A stretch of DNA of 22,687 nt from Euryarchaeota archaeon UBA242 (GTDB lineage Archaea > Thermoplasmatota > Poseidoniia > Poseidoniales > Poseidoniaceae), in the NCBI GenBank assembly GCA_002499015.1, contig DAJY01000062.1:683-23369 (forward strand), read 5' to 3'. The notes beneath the pieces were generated by a model. That model made no database searches. It was not told the DNA's origin and saw only the letters and a list, made by a program, of their open reading frames with translations. The stretch's first letter is position 1. Each line of letters starts with the position of its first letter. Below are positions 7,580-15,897 of this stretch, one piece after another. The position numbers and the translations under genes are program-made.

Positions 7580-8503
7580 ATGGCAATTGCGACTCCACAG
7601 CAACTGCCTTTTACGCCAAGCCGTATTTTGCAACTTGATGATGGATATTTGGTAATTGGATATGATGGACAATTATTACTTCTAGATTCTAACTTAGTTT
7701 ATACAGAAAAGCCTGTTAGTCCATTTCCAATTGCTATTGAACAAGGTTGTATTGTTGGAAATAATTTAATTGCGACCTGGTTGGATTCCGAATTGATGCT
7801 GGCACGAATGGCCTCAATAGATTTGGATGACAAAATTATTGAAGGTCCATCAAGATCTGATTTGAGAATTCAGAAATCATTAGCAACCGCACTCCACCCT
7901 GCTGGCAATTCGTGGTCTCGAGTGTTAGATTCACAACCACTGGCCCTAGCAACAGATGGCCAGCGTATAGCATTGGTCCTATGGCAAAAGGGTATTTATT
8001 GCCTAAATGCAGACTCTAGTGAGATCTGGAGAAGTCCCCCTCCAGTATGGTCAGAAGTTAGCAATATGCCTAGGAGTGATGAAACTGTTTCTATGACTTT
8101 TCATGGTTCCGAGTTACACATTTGGTGTGCTGCTGGTGGAAGATTGGTATTAGATGCTGATGATGGAACAATTCTTAGAAGTGAGAAAGTTGAACTCGAT
8201 ACTGTTATTGAAAATGTGTATAGAGATTCTAAACATGAATTAGTTTGCGGCAACAAAGGCGAAGCATTTCATTTATCTGACAACATATTAAGATTGCAAA
8301 CCGATATTACAGGGCCAATTCAAAATGCCATTTGGGATTCGGAATCGGACGCTTGGAGAATCTCTGGTTGGAGAAAGGAAGTGTTATTGAAAGATCAACC
8401 AACTATAACTCAATTTGATGAAATACCAATGCACTGCCTAAAAATAGATGGGCAATGGTGGAATTTATTCAACGATGGAAGTTGGAAATTATCCGACCTG
8501 TGA
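7580..8503 (+). CDS. Hypothetical beta-propeller-like (WD40/PQQ-like) protein
   Basis: A 307-residue protein not recognised as a specific family. It shows a recurring pattern of short hydrophobic strands ending in a Gly/Asp turn. Examples are GYLVIGYDGQLLLLDS near the N-terminus, GQRIALVLWQKGIYCLNADS, SELHIWCAAGGRLVLDADDG, HELVCGNKGEAFHLSD, AWRISGWRKEVLLKD and a final WWNLFNDGSWKLSDL. That periodicity is what WD40 or PQQ-like propellers look like. No signal peptide or membrane span is visible, so it is probably cytoplasmic and may be a scaffold. ATG 7580 is the first good start; the open frame extends upstream to a TTG at 7532 that would overlap the divergent dtdA promoter region. It ends 11 bp from the convergent rps27ae stop. 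Confidence 0.68.
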   Translation: MAIATPQQLPFTPSRILQLDDGYLVIGYDGQLLLLDSNLVYTEKPVSPFPIAIEQGCIVGNNLIATWLDSELMLARMASIDLDDKIIEGPSRSDLRIQKSLATALHPAGNSWSRVLDSQPLALATDGQRIALVLWQKGIYCLNADSSEIWRSPPPVWSEVSNMPRSDETVSMTFHGSELHIWCAAGGRLVLDADDGTILRSEKVELDTVIENVYRDSKHELVCGNKGEAFHLSDNILRLQTDITGPIQNAIWDSESDAWRISGWRKEVLLKDQPTITQFDEIPMHCLKIDGQWWNLFNDGSWKLSDL

Positions 8504-8514
8504 ATTAATTCAAA

Positions 8515-8688
8515 TCACTCGTTAGATTCAGTGTGTCCGCAGCGACCGCATGATTTGCGGTCTTTGTGATTTGCAAGGAAAACTCCTGGACCACATGAAG
8601 GGCAGAATTGGGCGTTACGAATTAGTGTACCATCTTCTGCAACGGAATACTTGGACCACTTTGCTCCGGACTTAGGACCGTCAGCCAT
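8515..8688 (-). CDS. rps27ae: Small ribosomal subunit protein S27Ae (eS31)
   Basis: A 57-residue zinc-binding protein of the 30S subunit. The zinc finger is complete: C29/C32 in FCPSCG and C47/C50 in SCGRCG, with the characteristic basic HKDRKSCG segment before the second pair. Two ATGs overlap at 8691 and 8688. GGAGGTG at 8696-8702 stands 7 nt from 8688 and only 4 nt from 8691, so 8688 (protein starting MADGPKSG) is chosen. The start overlaps the S24e stop as TGATG, so translation is coupled. It is the last gene of the rpo7-spt4-rps24e-rps27ae unit, an arrangement common in Archaea. Confidence 0.93.
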   Translation of the reverse strand: MADGPKSGAKWSKYSVAEDGTLIRNAQFCPSCGPGVFLANHKDRKSCGRCGHTESNE

Positions 8689-9008
8689 CATTGGTCACCT
8701 CCTTTATTGGATGCTTCTGAGGGCTTTGCTGTGCGTAGAGATTCGTGGCGCTTGAAGATATATTCTGGCTCTACCTTCATTGCATCCTCTGTTGAATAGA
8801 TGAAAGCAAGTCCAGTAGTCAATGGCTGACCAAATCTTGTGTTGCAATCCTTAACCACAATCAGTTCAGGATTGGAACCTGGTTCAAGAGTCTTGACCAA
8901 ATTCATTACATCCTTACGTGAAGGTGTCGATTTGCCAATATGTTGCCACTTGAAACTGATCTCCACTCTGTTGAGTATTTTATTTTCTGTTCTATTTACT
9001 ATTTCCAT
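8688..9008 (-). CDS. rps24e: Small ribosomal subunit protein S24e
   Basis: A 106-residue 30S subunit protein. The family pattern is visible: an N-terminal strand EIVNRTENKILNRVEISF, the HIGKSTPSRKDVMNLVK segment (ribosomal S24e proteins have TPSR followed by a helix), then LIVVKDCNTRFGQPLTTGLAFIY with the conserved FG..TTG..FIY core, and a short polar tail after EYIFKRHE. ATG 9008 begins the protein at the usual place; an in-frame ATG at 9017 would add MIG. An AGGAG string lies upstream at about 9020-9024. The stop overlaps the S27Ae start, and Spt4 ends 15 bp upstream. Many euryarchaea carry a DUF359 kinase gene between spt4 and rps24e; it is absent here. Confidence 0.92.
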   Translation of the reverse strand: MEIVNRTENKILNRVEISFKWQHIGKSTPSRKDVMNLVKTLEPGSNPELIVVKDCNTRFGQPLTTGLAFIYSTEDAMKVEPEYIFKRHESLRTAKPSEASNKGGDQ

Positions 9009-9023
9009 ACCAATCATCTCCTA

Positions 9024-9227
9024 TCAGTTGATATTCACTTTTAGAGCATATTTTCCAGGTAGCTCAACCTTTAATCTCTTAGCAATCTCAGACCTCTGAG
9101 GCTGCATAATAATCGCATATCCATTCCAATCGCTTGAAACTCTGGAAGATGGGTGGCGAGGACATTGCTCAATGCCTTCTGCTAATACGAGGTGACATTC
9201 ACCACATGCATTTGGATTATTTACCAT
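9024..9227 (-). CDS. spt4: Transcription elongation factor Spt4 (RpoE'')
   Basis: A 67-residue partner of Spt5 that clamps RNA polymerase for processive elongation. The core is clear: a zinc motif ACGEC (C8, C11), then CPRHPSS, SSDWNGYAII (31-40) and the terminal QPQRSEIAKRL...LPGKYALKV. The usual second pair CPxCG is CPRH here, so the fourth ligand would be H25 rather than cysteine, or C22/H25 could bind with altered geometry. ATG 9227 is preceded by GAGGTG (9235-9240) at 7-nt spacing. An alternative ATG at 9242 overlaps the rpo7 stop and would bury that ribosome-binding site, so it is rejected. The gene lies between rpo7 and rps24e, the normal archaeal context. Confidence 0.92.
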   Translation of the reverse strand: MVNNPNACGECHLVLAEGIEQCPRHPSSRVSSDWNGYAIIMQPQRSEIAKRLKVELPGKYALKVNIN

Positions 9228-9238
9228 ATCAAAACACC

Positions 9239-9802
9239 TCATTCAGAACCTTTTTCTGCATCTTCTTTCAACCAGTCGTGGCATCCAAGACCTGGTTGCT
9301 TGCTGGTTAGACCAATCTTTGAGCGACGAGGGTCACTTGTATCAGGGGAAAGTGAAACGATTCTAGAACGGACAGATGAACCAACACCGATTCTTCGGCC
9401 GCTTGTTCTTCCTTCTATCCAGCCCATTCCAACATTGGATTCTACCATTTCTTCTAAAATTTGAGACTTGTGGAGGAGTGCTTCCATAGGACCAATACGT
9501 ACGAAGGCACCGAAATCATTGACTTCTGAAACAGCTCCTTCGACAATTTCATAATCATCCATGCAGAAAAGTACTGCGTCAAAACTTACACGCTGATATA
9601 TTGCACCATCTCCATGGATAATGCGTCCTCTTCCAATTGGTTTGTGGTTATTTGTTACTAAAATGAAGCGGTTTTCTTCATCGAAACGACCTTCAAAAGC
9701 AGTCATTGCAAGGCGATCGATGTGTTGGTCAAGGGATTGTCCCTTTCGCATATATTCAGCAGGAATACGGATTGTATCCTCCTTTGCTACGACTTTATAC
9801 AT
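9239..9802 (-). CDS. rpo7: RNA polymerase subunit Rpo7 (RpoE')
   Basis: A 187-residue subunit of archaeal RNA polymerase, the counterpart of Rpb7, forming the stalk with Rpo4 and contacting nascent RNA. The N-terminal SHS2-like part (1-80) begins MYKVVAKEDTIRIPAEYM. An S1 domain follows (about 82-168), with IVEGAVSEVNDFGAFVRIGPMEALLHKSQI and the late VRSRIVSLS...KIGLTSKQPGLG that typifies archaeal Rpo7. CACCTC on the plus strand (9809-9814) gives AGGTG-type ribosome binding 6 nt before ATG 9802. The frame stays open to 9880, but the extra 26 residues resemble no Rpo7 N-terminus, so that stretch is treated as leader. It is the first gene of the operon and overlaps the next open frame. Confidence 0.95.
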   Translation of the reverse strand: MYKVVAKEDTIRIPAEYMRKGQSLDQHIDRLAMTAFEGRFDEENRFILVTNNHKPIGRGRIIHGDGAIYQRVSFDAVLFCMDDYEIVEGAVSEVNDFGAFVRIGPMEALLHKSQILEEMVESNVGMGWIEGRTSGRRIGVGSSVRSRIVSLSPDTSDPRRSKIGLTSKQPGLGCHDWLKEDAEKGSE

Positions 9803-9950
9803 ATTTTTCACCTCTCCGCTTCTTTTCGCCCGTGGCAATAGGTGTGACGGAGCGGCGCAGTGGCCATTTCCGTCCTTCACCGGCTGTTGCCTCGGGAGAG
9901 AAGTTGTGCGTATTCATTCTCGCCACCGATGACCCCTATTTAATTCAAAC
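9803..9950 (-). promoter_or_regulatory. Leader and probable promoter of the rpo7 operon
   Basis: Upstream of rpo7 the DNA from about 9803 to 9900 is noticeably richer in G+C than its surroundings and contains a 6-bp inverted repeat (GACGGA at 9846-9851 with TCCGTC at 9869-9874). Further upstream, TTTGAATTAAATAGG on the minus strand (about 9936-9950) is a candidate TATA element. If transcription starts about 25 nt downstream of it, the operon has a leader of roughly 110-120 nt, long for an archaeal gene. The promoter is a reading by eye and could be wrong. Confidence 0.35.
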
Positions 9951-10088
9951 TGTTAACAACGCAATACTGCTAACAATAATTGTAGTAAATAATAGTGTAT
10001 TTGGCGGAAGATTTAGACTAGGGAAAAGGGTGTATTTATGTTCACCTATCCATAACCCATAACAACCCCCACTGCCCACATCATTTCA

Positions 10089-13000
10089 ATGTCAGAGCGT
10101 ATGCTGTCTTTACGACGGGAACAAGTGGTGGTTTTATTGCCGCTATTACTACTGATATTAACCTCGTTATCACCAATAATCACTTCTCAAAGAGAGGTGC
10201 TTGCGTTACAAGAAGAAACTGCGAAAATGAATGTCTCTGGCCAACCATGGGATCAACTTAGCCAGCCTTGGGCCCAATATGGAAGAACATCTACGCATAA
10301 CGGAACAATGCCATTGCATTCAGTTAATGGAGGGCCCGGCCAAGGAAATGTTAGTGATGTTAGCGAATTTGGAATTATTGATTCACCAATTGTAAATTGG
10401 CAAGCATTCGATAATGATGCTGGTTCGGACGCATATGGCTCGGTAATAGGTGACTTTTCAAATTCAATTACTGCCCCTGATGCTGCAAAGGAAAGGTGTG
10501 GAGAGAATGAATTGTTTGCAGTTCTAATACTGAGCGAATCCAATGGAAATGGTGTTGATAGTAAATTAACCATCATTTCTGGAGATGAAGCAAAACTAGT
10601 ATGGCAGGTTAATTTAGGTGAGACTATGACAATTCGGTCTACTCCTGTTATTGTCGATGTTGATGATGATGGAAGAATGGAAATTGCAGTCACCTACGAC
10701 ACTAGTGCTGCGCTTATTGTAGACCTATGGTCTCCTGAATTGATTTGTACAGAATCAGGATGGCAAACTAGCGGGCATAGCAATGAAAAATTATGGTCAT
10801 ATTCAAACGCGGATTACCGAATTGGAATAACTAGCCCTCACCTCCCATCATCACAAAGTGATCATTATTCAATAACTCAGCCACTATTAGCAGATTTGTC
10901 CCTTGATGGAAGCCCCGAACTTGTTTTAGCACTAGTTGATGAGAATACTAATGACCCAACACTAATCGCTTTACCCCTAACTGCAAGTTCTGCACCAGTA
11001 GCAAATTGGGAAGTCGCTCTAGACAGAGGAACTCATCCGAGTGACCCTGCTTGGGCTGCTTTGGATTCATCTAACACAGCAATCGTCCTCACCACAATTG
11101 ACTCTAGTACTGGAAGTATGTGGGTTTGGAGAGTTGATGGTGCTACTGGTTCTTTGGATTGGGAACGTGTTGCGATACAAGGTACTGATTATGATGAAGA
11201 TTCTCCTCGACTACGCTTACCTGGACCTGTTATTGCACAACTGGACAATGATGATGCACCTGAGATGATTCTAACTGTTCCTACCGATGCAAATGGAAGA
11301 TCTAGCGGTCAAGGTGCAAGATTTATCGGAATGGAAATGACATCTACTGATGAGATATTCAACTTTAGAACGCCAAACGGATATGCAGATGCTCAGCCAT
11401 TGGTTGTTGACACCGATGATGATGGCATACATGATAGATTATGCTGGGTCACATGGTACTCTGAATCTTCCTTTAATTTCAATCGAAAGGGAATGGTAGG
11501 TTGCCATGACATTTCTTTAGAAATTCCTCTCAAAGAATGGTCAAGAGATATGCAGAGAGGAGCAGGTAATGATAATGATGAAATTGCTGTTTCTCCGCCT
11601 ATATGGATGGATTTAGATGGTGATTCAACGCCTGAAATAATCGTTGCTTTTGGTAAGCGGTTATGGGCTTTTGATGGAATCAGTGGCGCCTCTGCAGACA
11701 TCTCAAATGCTTGGTCAAGCCCCCTTGCATTGCCACACAGAGCATGGGCGGCACCTGCTGTCGCTGACATGGATGGTGATGGAACCCTAGACATCTTGAT
11801 CGGTGATACACTTGTATCACAGAGGGCGAGTGACCTCGCCCCCTTGTCAGATGGTCGTGGAATCAGTTTCAATCCAGACCAAGTAAACCCTGGACAACAG
11901 GTGACTATTACTGGGCTATTTTCTAATATTGGAACTGTAACAAATGACGAAAGTGTTGATGCTGTAATATTGGTTAATGGAATTGAGATAAAACGTCAAA
12001 GGTTTGACGAAGTGAATCCGATAGCACCGAGTGGAGAAGGTGGTCCTCAAACAATTACCATTGACATTACCGCCGAATTAGGAATTCATAGTGTTGAGTT
12101 GAGATTAGATGTTAACAATAACATCACGGAGGCAAGAGAGGATAATAATATTGTCACAAGTCAATTGATTGTTGTCGAACCGTATGTTGTAAGAATAGAT
12201 ATTCCAAGTGAGAATCAACGCATATCGCCCGGTTCTAGTTCTGAAATTGCCATCGACATAACTGCTATCGGCTCAACAACATCCGATTGGTCTGTTACTT
12301 GGGATGAATCAAACTTACCTGCAGGTTGGACATTTGATGCTGATTCAACTTCAAACCTCAACCCAAATTTGCAACCTAATATACCGCATCAAATTATTTT
12401 TGATGCGAGCATTCCTTTTGACGCATTAGGCGATGAAAATTCATTTGTAGATTTATTTGTCACACTGGATAGTGATGAAAATATTTCGTTTTCGACAAGA
12501 TTACCGATAGAAGTCTTACGCACTCGTGGACTTTCTATTGTCGGTCCTGATGGCCTTGGTACATCACAAGGTGTTGGACGACCAGGGCATGATGCTTCAG
12601 CATGGATAATGGTTGAAAACTTAGGTAATGCCCATGAATCTTCAACATCCATAGATTGGACTGCTACTTCTTGGGGAGGTACCCCTTCATTGGAAACTGC
12701 GGATGGAAGTGAAATATTTTCTTTAGATTTAGATCCAAATGAAAGAGTGGAGTTATTCGCTACTTTACATGTCGATTCTTTAACCCAACTCGGAAGTTCT
12801 ACATCTACTACATTGACAATATGCATAGGTAGTGGTGATGAAACTATTTGTAAAAATATGGATGTCAACTTAACTGCAAGTGCCGTAGTAGTGAATCAGA
12901 TTCACACTAGAACACTTCCAAACACAACACTTGAATGGATTGTTAGCGCCGATTTACCCTCAAGTGGGCATCTTGAATGGAATATGGTAGCGGCACAGAT

Positions 13001-15845
13001 GATTCAAAGTAATTGGCTTTGGTCTACTAGTGGAGACTTGACAATTAGTGGAAATACACTAGAACTTAATGGAGCCGGTGATTCAGAAGCTGTGGGAACA
13101 TTGACTGTAATCTTGCCAGTTAATGCACTTCCTGCGAGACATTCTTTTCTAGATAATGACTCGATGGAGGATTTCCATGATTTGTTATTTACTTTACAAG
13201 TTGTCCAAGTTCACAGAGCGGAAGCGACGATACTTTCACCACTGCCAGAATCTGGTGAAGATGTTGTTTCAATGAATGTTAGTGAATCTCAACGAATCTT
13301 GTTGCGTCTTGAAAACCCTGGTAATGGCCAAGATGAATTTATTCTCAGTGCTGTATCGGTAGCCGGGTCTGGAATGTCCTCTGCACCAGATGTTAATTTC
13401 CAACTATATAATCCGCAGAGAATCTTAGGTCCACTCGCGACTACAATTGCATCTATCGATGTGACATTGTCGCAAGAAATACCTGCTCAAGCACCTTTCC
13501 AAATAGCATTTACATGGCAATCGATAATCAATGAAACTGCAACTACAACCGTTTACATGGATGTTGAGGCAGAACCTGACCATCAGTGGAATATTGATTT
13601 GGCAGGAGGGCACACTATCAATGCAATACCCTCACAACTTCTTGAACTAAAGATGACATTAACAAATATCGGCAATGCAGCAGATGAATTGACGATGCAA
13701 CCTACTTTCTCAATGACCTATAGCGGCAATGATTCTTCCACATGGAACGCTCAAGGCATCAGTAGTGGTATGATTGGAGTTAATGCCAGCACAAATGTAG
13801 TATTGCCGCTAAACATACCTTCAGACACTTGGGCTGGAACTCAAGTTACAATGACTATTGATTTGTATAGCGGTTCTTTGATGATTGGTCAGACTAGTGT
13901 TAACATTACTATCGATCATGTTTCTGGATGGAGATTTAATCTTAGTCAAACATCTCTAGAAGTTGAACCTGAAGGGCAAAATATCACTCTAAAAGTACAA
14001 CAAATGGGCAATTCCCCTGAGGCACCTTGGTTCACAAAGGCGGGCCAAGGATGGATGGTAGAGATGCCGAGTAATGGCGATGTTATAGAACCAGGACAAA
14101 TGGCTACTGTCACAGTATTTGTCACACCACCAAGTGAGGCTGTTGCTGGAGAAGTTGGTGTTTTAAGGCTGAGAATCTCCGATTCAGATGGTTCTGGGAC
14201 AGTTATTGAAGAGATTCCTGTTCGCGTTGGTGCTGCTCCAAATATCAATATAGAACACAGGGGAGTATGGCTGCTTTCAGAAACTGGTGGATTACCTACT
14301 GCATGGGTCAATAATCTTGGCAATGACGTATCTATACTACAAGTAGGCGTTAGTGGATTACCAAGCGGCTGGGTTATATCTGGAGACTCACAGATGGTTG
14401 TTGCTCCAAGGCAATCACTAGGTATCCCAATCAACCTAATACCAGATGCAAATTGGGATGGTCAACGTTTCCTTGTATCAATAGAAGTCACTCATCCTAC
14501 TCTCGGCCTTAATTCATATGATATTGAGGTGGAAAAAAGCGAAGTTTCCTTTACATCTTCTCCAGTACTATTTGGCATCGATGGTCAACAACTTTCTGTA
14601 TCACTCAATTCAAATACCGTACTAAATAGTTCAGATACATTCCTACAACAAGAAAATATCCTTAGCTTTACATTGAGCACCATATCTGATGATATCACAC
14701 TAAGTCAACCTAACTCTCAAACTCCTTTGAGAGTTTATATTAGCGGTCAAGCTCTACCAAGTGTAACTGTGGATTGTACTCTAAATAGCAATTCTTTTGA
14801 AAATCTTGGCAGGATTGCAGTTAGTGGTAATGTTGGAGATTGTATTCTGTTTGCCTCACTTGATGAATCACTCCATGCTACGATGATGATAGTTACTGAT
14901 AATGGTCAGAAGGTTGAATTAAGGCAACAATCAATTGTCATCGGTGCAGGACAAAATTCTACTGTTGAGGTAAATATTAGCAGTTGGATTCCAACTGCTG
15001 GAACTGTGAAAATCAATTTACAAATCATTGATGGTTACGGGCGGATACTAGCTCAAGAGAGCGTCACTGTAATCTCAAGAGCGAGTGGATGGAATATTGG
15101 AATTCATTCGTTCAATGCTGAGGGAGACATTCGCATTGGTATTGAAAGAGCACCAACATACGAACGACTTGCAAATACAATATGCCAAATCTATATTTCA
15201 AGTGATGATGGAGATTGGGAAGTCACAAAAATTATTGATGTCACCGGTTCCGATTATGCACCAACGATTCTTATCAATAACCCTGGAACTCTAAAAACAG
15301 ATATGAAATTAACTGCAACACTTTCTTGTGAGCAACCATATGACATTGATGATAATGATGAAGATAATGTAATGAGCACTTTCTACAAGGAGGATTCGGT
15401 TCTGGCCGTAGGAGGTGATGATCTATTGATCGCTACTGGATTGGCCGCTATATTGATTGTAATAGCATGGCTTGCTGGACTATTCAAGGTCAGTTCCACT
15501 AAGACTGGTAATGAAGCATCCTCCAGTTCACAGGAAACTGCAATATCCGCCGATGCAGAAGACGATTCAGTTAGTGATAAGTTGTCCTCGAAACAAGATG
15601 CTTTGAAACAGCAACAAGCGAAGATGGATGATGAGATTATACTTCATTCTGATAGTGAAGATACGCCGGTACAAGATAAGGCGGCTGCTATTGAAATGAT
15701 TGAAGTGTTTGATGAGGTAGAACCTGAAGATACTTCCACTCTCGGTCGTTTTGCCAGTTTGAGAGATGAAATCCGTGGCGGTGAAGAAACAATTACTTCA
15801 GCTGAACCTGTTGAAGATAGAATGAACCAGTTCTTTGAAAGTTAA
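10089..15845 (+). CDS. Giant secreted, membrane-anchored surface protein (FG-GAP propeller, CARDB and NEW3-like modules)
   Basis: A 1,918-residue exported protein. Residues 1-39 look like a Sec signal peptide (SLRREQ then a leucine-rich core). Six acidic FG-GAP/VCBS calcium-loop motifs of the type D-x-D-x-D-G or close variants lie at about 189-201, 268-281, 383-397, 440-454, 507-521 and 559-573, together suggesting a beta-propeller. A CARDB-like domain follows at about 590-697 (GQQVTITGLFSNIGT...EAREDNNIV). A run of Ig-like or NEW3-like modules then continues to about 1,770, each carrying an N-x-GN landmark (N844, N1076, N1193, about 1305, about 1409). One membrane span (1779-1801) precedes an acidic 117-residue cytoplasmic tail. 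Likely roles are adhesion, cell-envelope structure or polymer binding; none is proven. ATG 10089 is used; ATG 10101 is possible and keeps the signal peptide. No obvious Shine-Dalgarno is present. Confidence 0.9.
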   Translation: MSERMLSLRREQVVVLLPLLLLILTSLSPIITSQREVLALQEETAKMNVSGQPWDQLSQPWAQYGRTSTHNGTMPLHSVNGGPGQGNVSDVSEFGIIDSPIVNWQAFDNDAGSDAYGSVIGDFSNSITAPDAAKERCGENELFAVLILSESNGNGVDSKLTIISGDEAKLVWQVNLGETMTIRSTPVIVDVDDDGRMEIAVTYDTSAALIVDLWSPELICTESGWQTSGHSNEKLWSYSNADYRIGITSPHLPSSQSDHYSITQPLLADLSLDGSPELVLALVDENTNDPTLIALPLTASSAPVANWEVALDRGTHPSDPAWAALDSSNTAIVLTTIDSSTGSMWVWRVDGATGSLDWERVAIQGTDYDEDSPRLRLPGPVIAQLDNDDAPEMILTVPTDANGRSSGQGARFIGMEMTSTDEIFNFRTPNGYADAQPLVVDTDDDGIHDRLCWVTWYSESSFNFNRKGMVGCHDISLEIPLKEWSRDMQRGAGNDNDEIAVSPPIWMDLDGDSTPEIIVAFGKRLWAFDGISGASADISNAWSSPLALPHRAWAAPAVADMDGDGTLDILIGDTLVSQRASDLAPLSDGRGISFNPDQVNPGQQVTITGLFSNIGTVTNDESVDAVILVNGIEIKRQRFDEVNPIAPSGEGGPQTITIDITAELGIHSVELRLDVNNNITEAREDNNIVTSQLIVVEPYVVRIDIPSENQRISPGSSSEIAIDITAIGSTTSDWSVTWDESNLPAGWTFDADSTSNLNPNLQPNIPHQIIFDASIPFDALGDENSFVDLFVTLDSDENISFSTRLPIEVLRTRGLSIVGPDGLGTSQGVGRPGHDASAWIMVENLGNAHESSTSIDWTATSWGGTPSLETADGSEIFSLDLDPNERVELFATLHVDSLTQLGSSTSTTLTICIGSGDETICKNMDVNLTASAVVVNQIHTRTLPNTTLEWIVSADLPSSGHLEWNMVAAQMIQSNWLWSTSGDLTISGNTLELNGAGDSEAVGTLTVILPVNALPARHSFLDNDSMEDFHDLLFTLQVVQVHRAEATILSPLPESGEDVVSMNVSESQRILLRLENPGNGQDEFILSAVSVAGSGMSSAPDVNFQLYNPQRILGPLATTIASIDVTLSQEIPAQAPFQIAFTWQSIINETATTTVYMDVEAEPDHQWNIDLAGGHTINAIPSQLLELKMTLTNIGNAADELTMQPTFSMTYSGNDSSTWNAQGISSGMIGVNASTNVVLPLNIPSDTWAGTQVTMTIDLYSGSLMIGQTSVNITIDHVSGWRFNLSQTSLEVEPEGQNITLKVQQMGNSPEAPWFTKAGQGWMVEMPSNGDVIEPGQMATVTVFVTPPSEAVAGEVGVLRLRISDSDGSGTVIEEIPVRVGAAPNINIEHRGVWLLSETGGLPTAWVNNLGNDVSILQVGVSGLPSGWVISGDSQMVVAPRQSLGIPINLIPDANWDGQRFLVSIEVTHPTLGLNSYDIEVEKSEVSFTSSPVLFGIDGQQLSVSLNSNTVLNSSDTFLQQENILSFTLSTISDDITLSQPNSQTPLRVYISGQALPSVTVDCTLNSNSFENLGRIAVSGNVGDCILFASLDESLHATMMIVTDNGQKVELRQQSIVIGAGQNSTVEVNISSWIPTAGTVKINLQIIDGYGRILAQESVTVISRASGWNIGIHSFNAEGDIRIGIERAPTYERLANTICQIYISSDDGDWEVTKIIDVTGSDYAPTILINNPGTLKTDMKLTATLSCEQPYDIDDNDEDNVMSTFYKEDSVLAVGGDDLLIATGLAAILIVIAWLAGLFKVSSTKTGNEASSSSQETAISADAEDDSVSDKLSSKQDALKQQQAKMDDEIILHSDSEDTPVQDKAAAIEMIEVFDEVEPEDTSTLGRFASLRDEIRGGEETITSAEPVEDRMNQFFES

Positions 15846-15897
15846 TTTCCAAAGTTCAACACAAGTCCTTATCACACTCGCACCGCCGCCGAACAAC

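Noticed and set aside
9803..9880. N-terminal extension of Rpo7 (26 residues)
   Set aside because: Rpo7 proteins start MYKV-like, and an AGGTG ribosome-binding site stands 6 nt before ATG 9802.
9973..9983. 11-base palindrome ACAATAATTGT between rpo7 and the giant surface-protein gene as an operator
   Set aside because: Short, AT-rich palindromes of this size are expected by chance in such intergenic DNA; nothing else supports it.
9621..10062. Plus-strand open frames antisense to rpo7 and its leader
   Set aside because: Composition and lack of motifs mark them as shadows of rpo7 and the GC-rich leader.
15835..15897. TTG start at 15835 for the 229-residue hypothetical protein
   Set aside because: It would overlap the end of the surface-protein gene and add residues without protein-like features; ATG 15898 is simpler, though not proven.
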